DNA from: an archaeon
Lineage (GTDB): Archaea; Thermoproteota; Nitrososphaeria; Conexivisphaerales; DTJL01
DNA: 40,837 nt
Reading direction: 5' to 3'
Assembly (NCBI GenBank): GCA_021811935.1
Contig: JAKAPW010000005.1
Coordinates: forward strand, 1-40,837
Below are positions 37,019 through 40,837 of this stretch, piece by piece. Below the pieces are notes generated by a model. That model saw only the letters and a program-made list of their open reading frames with translations. It was not told the origin of the DNA and did no database searches. How positions within the stretch are numbered: the stretch's first letter is position 1; each line of letters starts with the position of its first letter. A program made the position numbers and the translations under genes.

Positions 37019-38056
37019 ATGGACGAGGCGGTGACGATAGACGGCTCCGTCGGGGAGGGCGGGGGACAGATGCTCAGGACAGCGCTGATGCTCTCCGTCG
37101 CCACCGGGACGCCCTTCGAGGCGCACAGGATAAGGGCCGGGAGGCCCGTCCCGGGGCTCCGCCCGCAGCACCTGTCGATACTCGAGGCCTTCAGGGACGC
37201 GACCGGGGCCACGGTCAGCGGCGCCAGCATCGGAAGCTCGCGCGTCGGCTTCCGTCCGGGGGCGGAATGCAGGAAGGAGTTCAACATAGACGTGGGCACC
37301 GCGGGCAGCGTCACCATGATACTCGGCACCCTCGCCCCGGCCCTGAGCGCAGCCGGATGGGCGTCCAAGATCACCGTCACCGGCGGGACGGACACGAAAT
37401 GGGCCCCGACGTTCGACTACTTCGCACGCGTCGTCCGGCCGCTCTACGGCAGTTTCGGCGTCATGTTCGACGCGACGCTCCACAGGCGGGGATACTACCC
37501 CACCGGGCTGGGGAAGGTCTCCTGCGAGGTGAAGCCGGCCGCGTCGGTCAGCGCGCCGACGCTGCCGCCGGTCAGGCCGCTCGTGGCGGGCATAGCGAGC
37601 GTCTGCTCGTGCCTCCCCCCCACCGTCGCCGAAAGGCAGGCCGCGTCGGCGCGCCGCTCGCTGGCCGAGGCCGGGATCGAATCGGGAGAGGTCTCCGCCA
37701 GGGTGGAGGACGCCGTGTCGCCTGGGACGGCGGCGCTGGTCTTCGCGGAGGGCTCCTTCCTGGGAGGGGACGCCGTGGGCGAGAGGAGGGTGAGCGCGGA
37801 GGAGGTGGGGGCCAGGGCGGCCGCCGCGTTCGTGGCGTGCTACAGGAGCGGAGCGGCGCTGGACCTGCATGCGGGGGACATGGCCCTCCCGATCGCCGCG
37901 CTGGCCGAGGGGAGGACCTCCTTCAGCGTGCCGAAGCTCACGGGCCACATGCAAAGCAACATCGAGGTGATGAAGAAGTTCGTGAAATGCGGCGTGGAGG
38001 TGAAGGAGGCGGAGGGCCGTGTCGACGTGACTGTGGACTCGCGCGGCCGAAGGTGA
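37019..38056 (+). CDS. rtcA: RNA 3'-terminal phosphate cyclase
   Basis: A 345-residue enzyme that converts RNA 3'-phosphates to 2',3'-cyclic phosphates through an adenylylated His. Hallmarks: IDGSVGEGGGQMLRTALMLS at the start, IRAGRPVPGLRPQHLSIL, VGTAGSVTMIL, the GRGYYP-like RRGYYPTGLGK, and the C-terminal KLTGHMQSNIEVM with the presumed nucleophile His. Complete and normal in length. It diverges from nadM. Confidence 0.96.
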   Translation: MDEAVTIDGSVGEGGGQMLRTALMLSVATGTPFEAHRIRAGRPVPGLRPQHLSILEAFRDATGATVSGASIGSSRVGFRPGAECRKEFNIDVGTAGSVTMILGTLAPALSAAGWASKITVTGGTDTKWAPTFDYFARVVRPLYGSFGVMFDATLHRRGYYPTGLGKVSCEVKPAASVSAPTLPPVRPLVAGIASVCSCLPPTVAERQAASARRSLAEAGIESGEVSARVEDAVSPGTAALVFAEGSFLGGDAVGERRVSAEEVGARAAAAFVACYRSGAALDLHAGDMALPIAALAEGRTSFSVPKLTGHMQSNIEVMKKFVKCGVEVKEAEGRVDVTVDSRGRR

Positions 38057-38061
38057 GCAAG

Positions 38062-38071
38062 GCTTTTAACA
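38062..38071 (+). promoter_or_regulatory. TATA box of the second proteasome beta gene
   Basis: GCTTTTAACA predicts initiation at about 38093, one base before the ATG. Confidence 0.6.
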
Positions 38072-38093
38072 AGGACGAAACACAGGGGCGGTC

Positions 38094-38693
38094 ATGTCGA
38101 TAGAGGCCTACATACCTGGGGCGACCGCGGTGGGCGTCGTCTTCAAGGACGGCGTGGTGCTGGCTGCCGAGAAGAGGGTCGCGCTCGGGACCTTCATAAT
38201 GAGCAGAGGGGGGAAGAAGGTCTTTCCGATAACCCCGAACACGGGGGCGGCCTGCGCCGGCATGATGGCGGACATGCAGGTGCTGACCAGAAACGTCCAG
38301 GCCATAGTGAAGCTGAGGGAGATGGACCTGCGGAGGCGGGTCTCTGCAAACTCGGTCACGAAGCTGATGTCAGTCATCATGTTTGAAAGGAGGATGTTCC
38401 CGCTCCTCACGCAGGTCATATTGGGCGGGGTCGACGAAGAGCCCAGCATATTCGTCCTCGACCCGCTCGGCTCGGTCATACCCGACAAGTACGCGTGCAT
38501 AGGCTCCGGGACCGAGCTGGCCATAGGCGTGCTGGAGTCCGAATACAAGGATGGGATGACGGAGAAGCAGGCCAAGGACCTCGTGCTGAAGGCGATAAAG
38601 GCCTCCACCCAGAGGGACAGCTCCAGCGGCGACGGCGTGGACATCCTGGTCATAACCAGGGAAGGGTCGCGGGAAGAAGCTGCCGCCTTCTGA
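38094..38693 (+). CDS. 20S proteasome subunit beta, non-catalytic
   Basis: A 199-residue beta subunit without a catalytic nucleophile. The usual GTTT processing site reads PGATAVGV, so position 1 is Ala, not Thr, and the conserved Asp17 is Glu in LAAEKRVALG, while Lys33 is kept (GGKK). The body is a normal beta fold (GGVDEEPSIFVLDPLGS, then SSSGDGVDILVITRE). Such inactive beta subunits are known in some crenarchaeal and thaumarchaeal proteasomes, where they pair with a catalytic beta. The translin gene follows 13 bp later. Confidence 0.94.
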   Translation: MSIEAYIPGATAVGVVFKDGVVLAAEKRVALGTFIMSRGGKKVFPITPNTGAACAGMMADMQVLTRNVQAIVKLREMDLRRRVSANSVTKLMSVIMFERRMFPLLTQVILGGVDEEPSIFVLDPLGSVIPDKYACIGSGTELAIGVLESEYKDGMTEKQAKDLVLKAIKASTQRDSSSGDGVDILVITREGSREEAAAF

Positions 38694-38706
38694 GGGCCGG
38701 CGCGCC

Positions 38707-39333
38707 TTGAGGAAGAAGCTCTCGAAGCTCGAGGCCTCCGTGTCCGACGCCGCGCGAAGGTTCGCCAGCGTGGAGAAGAGGCGGGAGGCCATACTCAAGG
38801 ACTCCAGGGACGTGATATCCCTCTGCTCCAGGTCCATAGTCGCCCTGCATTCGGGGGATGTCAGGGAGGCGGCGGGGCAGCTGAAGGACGCGAAGGCCAG
38901 GCTGGACGGGCTCAGGAAGGAGGCGGAGGATGACCTGCGCAGGTACCTGACCCCCGTCGAAACGGAGTTCGTGGAGGCCTCCTGCTTCCTGGCGCTGGTC
39001 AAGGGGACGGTCCTCCCTTCCATGGAGGACCTGGACGTATCCCCCTCGTCGTACGCCCTGGGGCTCCTGGACATGGTCGGGGAGGCGAAGCGGAAGGTCT
39101 TCGACAGCGTCAGGGCCGGGAAGGGCGAGGAGGCGGCGAAGACGTTCGACGCGGCGGAGGAGGTCTATTCGATCTTGAGGCCGCTGGCTGTCTACGACAA
39201 CATAGTGCCGGGCATACGCAGGAAGCTGGACGTGGGGAGGGTGCTGCTGGAGGACATCAGGGGGCTCCTGACGGAGGAGGCCGGCCGGAACAGGCTCCTC
39301 GAATCTCTGAGGAAGGCGCAGGGCTCCGTTTAA
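38707..39333 (+). CDS. translin-family protein
   Basis: A 208-residue all-helical protein of the translin/TRAX family, which binds single-stranded nucleic acid and, with TRAX, forms the C3PO endoribonuclease. Conserved blocks: KRREAILKDSRDVISLCSRS, a helix with TEFVEASCFLALVKG, YALGLLDMVGEAKRKVFDSV, and the C-terminal VYDNIVPGIRRKLDVGRVLL, with LEDIRGLLTEE next. The TTG start is close behind the proteasome gene and they are probably co-transcribed. Archaeal roles are little known. Confidence 0.88.
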   Translation: MRKKLSKLEASVSDAARRFASVEKRREAILKDSRDVISLCSRSIVALHSGDVREAAGQLKDAKARLDGLRKEAEDDLRRYLTPVETEFVEASCFLALVKGTVLPSMEDLDVSPSSYALGLLDMVGEAKRKVFDSVRAGKGEEAAKTFDAAEEVYSILRPLAVYDNIVPGIRRKLDVGRVLLEDIRGLLTEEAGRNRLLESLRKAQGSV

Positions 39334-39336
39334 AAG
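39327..39336 (+). promoter_or_regulatory. TATA box of the endonuclease V gene, overlapping the translin stop
   Basis: CGTTTAAAAG includes the translin TAA and predicts initiation at about 39358, at the GTG start. Confidence 0.55.
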
Positions 39337-39358
39337 GCCGGACGCCTTCTCGGGGCCC

Positions 39359-40003
39359 GTGTCCGGCGACCTGCTCCCCTTCCTGAGGCTGACGCAGGCC
39401 AGGCTGGCCGAGTCCTTCAGGGGGGAGGGCATACGGGCGGAAGGGATCCGACGGACCCTGGCCCTGGACGCAGCCTATTCCGCCGACACCGCGTACGCCT
39501 GCGCCGTGCTGTACGACGTGGACGGGGGGAGGGTGCTTGGCAGGTGGAGAAGGTCGAGCGCCGTCTTCTTCCCCTACGTCCCGGGATACCTCTACGCCCG
39601 CGAGGCCCCGCCCCTGCTGAGGCTGGTCGCCGGCGTGGACGAGGGGTACGACGCCCTGCTGGTGGACGCGCACGGGAGGCTGCACCCGCGGAGGGCGGGG
39701 CTGGCCACCGTCCTGGGAGTGCTGCTCGGGAAGCCGACGATAGGGCTGGCGAAGTCGCTGCTGGTCGGCTCGGTGAGGGGGGAAGGGGAGGTCTCCCCCG
39801 TCACGCTGAAGGGGGAGGTGACGGGCTACAGGGTCAGGGCGGGCGGCCCGGCATATTACGTGAGCCAGGGGAACATGATATCGCTCGCCGAGGCGCTGGA
39901 GTTCCTGAAGCGCAGGGGGCTCGGATACCCGGAGGAGATGCGCGCCGTCGACGGGGAGACCAAGGCGTTCAAAGCTGGCCGCCGAAGCGCGGGTCGTCCT
40001 TGA
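39359..40003 (+). CDS. nfi: endonuclease V
   Basis: A 214-residue nuclease that nicks DNA or RNA near deaminated bases (inosine). Motifs: LALDAAYS with D37, FFPYVPGYLYAREAP with the YVPG wedge (73-76) and E82, LLVDAHGRLHPRR with D103, and LGVLLGKPTIGLAKSLLVG. The usual DGxG glycine after D103 is Ala (DAHG). PAYYVSQGNMISLAEAL matches the C-terminal YVSpGh block. Start GTG. The last 35 bp overlap the convergent ribL gene. Confidence 0.92.
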   Translation: MSGDLLPFLRLTQARLAESFRGEGIRAEGIRRTLALDAAYSADTAYACAVLYDVDGGRVLGRWRRSSAVFFPYVPGYLYAREAPPLLRLVAGVDEGYDALLVDAHGRLHPRRAGLATVLGVLLGKPTIGLAKSLLVGSVRGEGEVSPVTLKGEVTGYRVRAGGPAYYVSQGNMISLAEALEFLKRRGLGYPEEMRAVDGETKAFKAGRRSAGRP

Positions 40004-40616
40004 TGGAGGAACTCTTCAGCCCGGGATGCACCGTGTCCAGCCTGACCACGGTCACGTCGACCCCCCTCTCCTTCGCCCTGGCCTTCATCTCGTCCTCTCC
40101 GTGCTTCTGGTCGTAACCTATCACTATGACGTCCGGCCTGACCCTTTCGACCGTGTCGAAGATGTCCCGCTCGCTCCCGAGGATGGCCGCGTCCACCCCC
40201 TTGACGGCCCCCACCTGCGCCGCCCTGACCCGCTCGTCGTTTATGGTGGGCCTTGACCTCACCCGGCCCACCGTGGAGTCCCTGGCCACGGAGACGACCA
40301 GGGCGTCCCCCAGGGCCTTCGCCCTGCCCAGCGTGTATATGTGGCCGGCGTGGATGACGTCGAAGACGCCGCCCGCCAGCACCACCTTTATCGAGCCTCG
40401 CCCCCTCTCCGTCAGCGACACGCCGCCGCTGCCGTCCGCACTCACGAGGGACGCGTCGGCCAGCGCCGCGAGCAGCTCGGCTGCCTTCTCCTCGCTGAAG
40501 CTGAGCTCGCCGGCGAGCGAGGAGGCGGTGCAGCCTCCCTTCAGCGACTGGGAGAATACGGCGGCCAGGACCCTCTTCCTGAAAGGGTCGTTGTCGTCGA
40601 ACGCCGCGAGGGCCAA
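39969..40616 (-). CDS. ribL: FAD synthase RibL with N-terminal winged-helix extension
   Basis: A 215-residue protein. The C-terminal 140 residues are a cytidylyltransferase-fold domain: VLAGGVFDVIHAGHIYTL with the HxGH motif (H89, H92), RSRPTINDERVRA and VIVIGYDQKHGEDEM, as in archaeal FAD synthase RibL. Residues 1-72 form a small helical, winged-helix-like domain (RVLAAVFSQSLKGGC, then SFSEEKAAELLAALADASLV) not found in minimal RibL. It could sense flavin or simply be structural. The TTG start lies near the initiation predicted by the TATA box at 40644-40653. Confidence 0.85.
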   Translation of the reverse strand: MALAAFDDNDPFRKRVLAAVFSQSLKGGCTASSLAGELSFSEEKAAELLAALADASLVSADGSGGVSLTERGRGSIKVVLAGGVFDVIHAGHIYTLGRAKALGDALVVSVARDSTVGRVRSRPTINDERVRAAQVGAVKGVDAAILGSERDIFDTVERVRPDVIVIGYDQKHGEDEMKARAKERGVDVTVVRLDTVHPGLKSSSIKDDPRFGGQL

Positions 40617-40643
40617 GGCTGACCTCCCTGCAAGACGGTTCTT

Positions 40644-40653
40644 CCTTTAAAGG
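40644..40653 (-). promoter_or_regulatory. TATA box of ribL
   Basis: Minus-strand CCTTTAAAGG predicts initiation near 40622, six bases before the TTG. Confidence 0.55.
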
Positions 40654-40672
40654 GTTCGACGACGCCCCGGCG

Positions 40673-40837
40673 TCAGCGCGAGCCGAGCCTGTTGCTGATC
40701 TCGGGGTCGGCCAGCACGGACGGGTGGGACGGGTCGGCCATCACCACCTCGAGCCAGCTGAACTTGCCGTCCTTGGCCAGCGGATACGAGCCGAGGACCG
40801 TCAGGTTGGGGTAGGCCCGCCTTGCCCGCTCCCCCGC
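40673..40837 (-). CDS. rpl15e: 50S ribosomal protein eL15, C-terminal part (gene runs off the window)
   Basis: The last 54 codons of a gene whose 5' part lies beyond the right edge. RARRAYPNLTVLGSYPLAKD and WLEVVMADPSHPSVLADPEI match the conserved RRYPNLrVLnSYwvgeDG and yEVIlvDPxHPaI blocks of eL15. It ends in NRLGSR with a TGA at 40673-40675, shorter than the RGLTSAG-type tail of many archaeal orthologues. It is upstream of ribL on the same strand, which has its own promoter. Confidence 0.88.
   Translation of the reverse strand, partial: AGERARRAYPNLTVLGSYPLAKDGKFSWLEVVMADPSHPSVLADPEISNRLGSR

Noticed and set aside
1-40837. CRISPR arrays, restriction-modification, toxin-antitoxin or phage defence systems
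   Set aside because: No regularly spaced direct repeats and no cas, methylase, toxin or phage-type proteins were found on either strand.

Overview
The window is chromosomal DNA from an archaeon. Evidence: a 20S proteasome with one alpha and two beta genes, exosome genes rrp4/rrp41/rrp42, SBDS, KEOPS Pcc1, prefoldin beta, FttA (aCPSF1), Orc1/Cdc6, sn-glycerol-1-phosphate dehydrogenase for archaeal lipids, archaeal NadM and RibL, and ribosomal proteins eL43, eL37 and eL15. The DNA is GC-rich, yet it uses AGG for Arg and ATA for Ile heavily, which is a thermophile-like bias. Two beta subunits (one without its catalytic Thr), translin and SepF together would fit a TACK lineage, possibly a thaumarchaeote-related one. 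This placement is an inference with low to moderate confidence. About a third of the genes appear to start with TTG. Most transcription units have a TATA box centred about 26 bp upstream of, or just before, the start codon, so many mRNAs are probably leaderless. I used that spacing to pick several starts.

Layout. 132-7674: mtnA on the minus strand, diverging from the classic archaeal exosome superoperon psmA - DedA-like - sdo1 - rrp4 - rrp41 - rrp42 - eL43 - pcc1 - pfdB, then a DHH phosphoesterase. 7760-10589: an ECF transporter module (two ATPases and EcfT, no S component) followed by a small protein with nine cysteines. 10497-13677: a minus-strand block of moaB, moaC, a winged-helix gene coupled to orc1/cdc6, and a multi-pass membrane protein. 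The gap upstream of orc1 holds an inverted repeat and an ORB-like box, so it is a candidate replication origin. 13737-15285: an HExxH protein, tRNA-Gly(CCC) and an unknown gene. 15292-20065: a flippase, an exported DUF4382 protein, and a divergent solitary molybdopterin-hydroxylase large subunit with a palindrome between the last two.

20129-24097: a small membrane protein, a Zn-ribbon/CBS protein, a nucleoside-deoxyribosyltransferase-like gene, a Cys-containing unknown, a membrane-bound HTH regulator (paralogue at 33978), a YgjP-type metallopeptidase and a VIT1-like protein. 24143-27488: GT4 glycosyltransferase, HAD phosphatase, RpiA and a membrane-anchored coiled-coil protein, all on the minus strand. 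27549-32120: eL37 and LSm, a PUA protein, an HD hydrolase, SepF, FttA and the active proteasome beta. 32161-32755 is a decayed IS transposase between two divergent housekeeping promoters.

32880-40837: egsA, the second HTH-2TM regulator, an FKBP isomerase, a class V aminotransferase, nadM/rtcA sharing one bidirectional TATA element, the non-catalytic beta subunit, translin, endonuclease V, RibL and the C-terminal end of eL15. Overall the window is mainly informational and protein/RNA-turnover housekeeping, with small accessory islands at about 10.2-11, 15-20, 20-24 and 32.2-32.8 kb. I found no CRISPR array, no phage genes and no complete insertion sequence.
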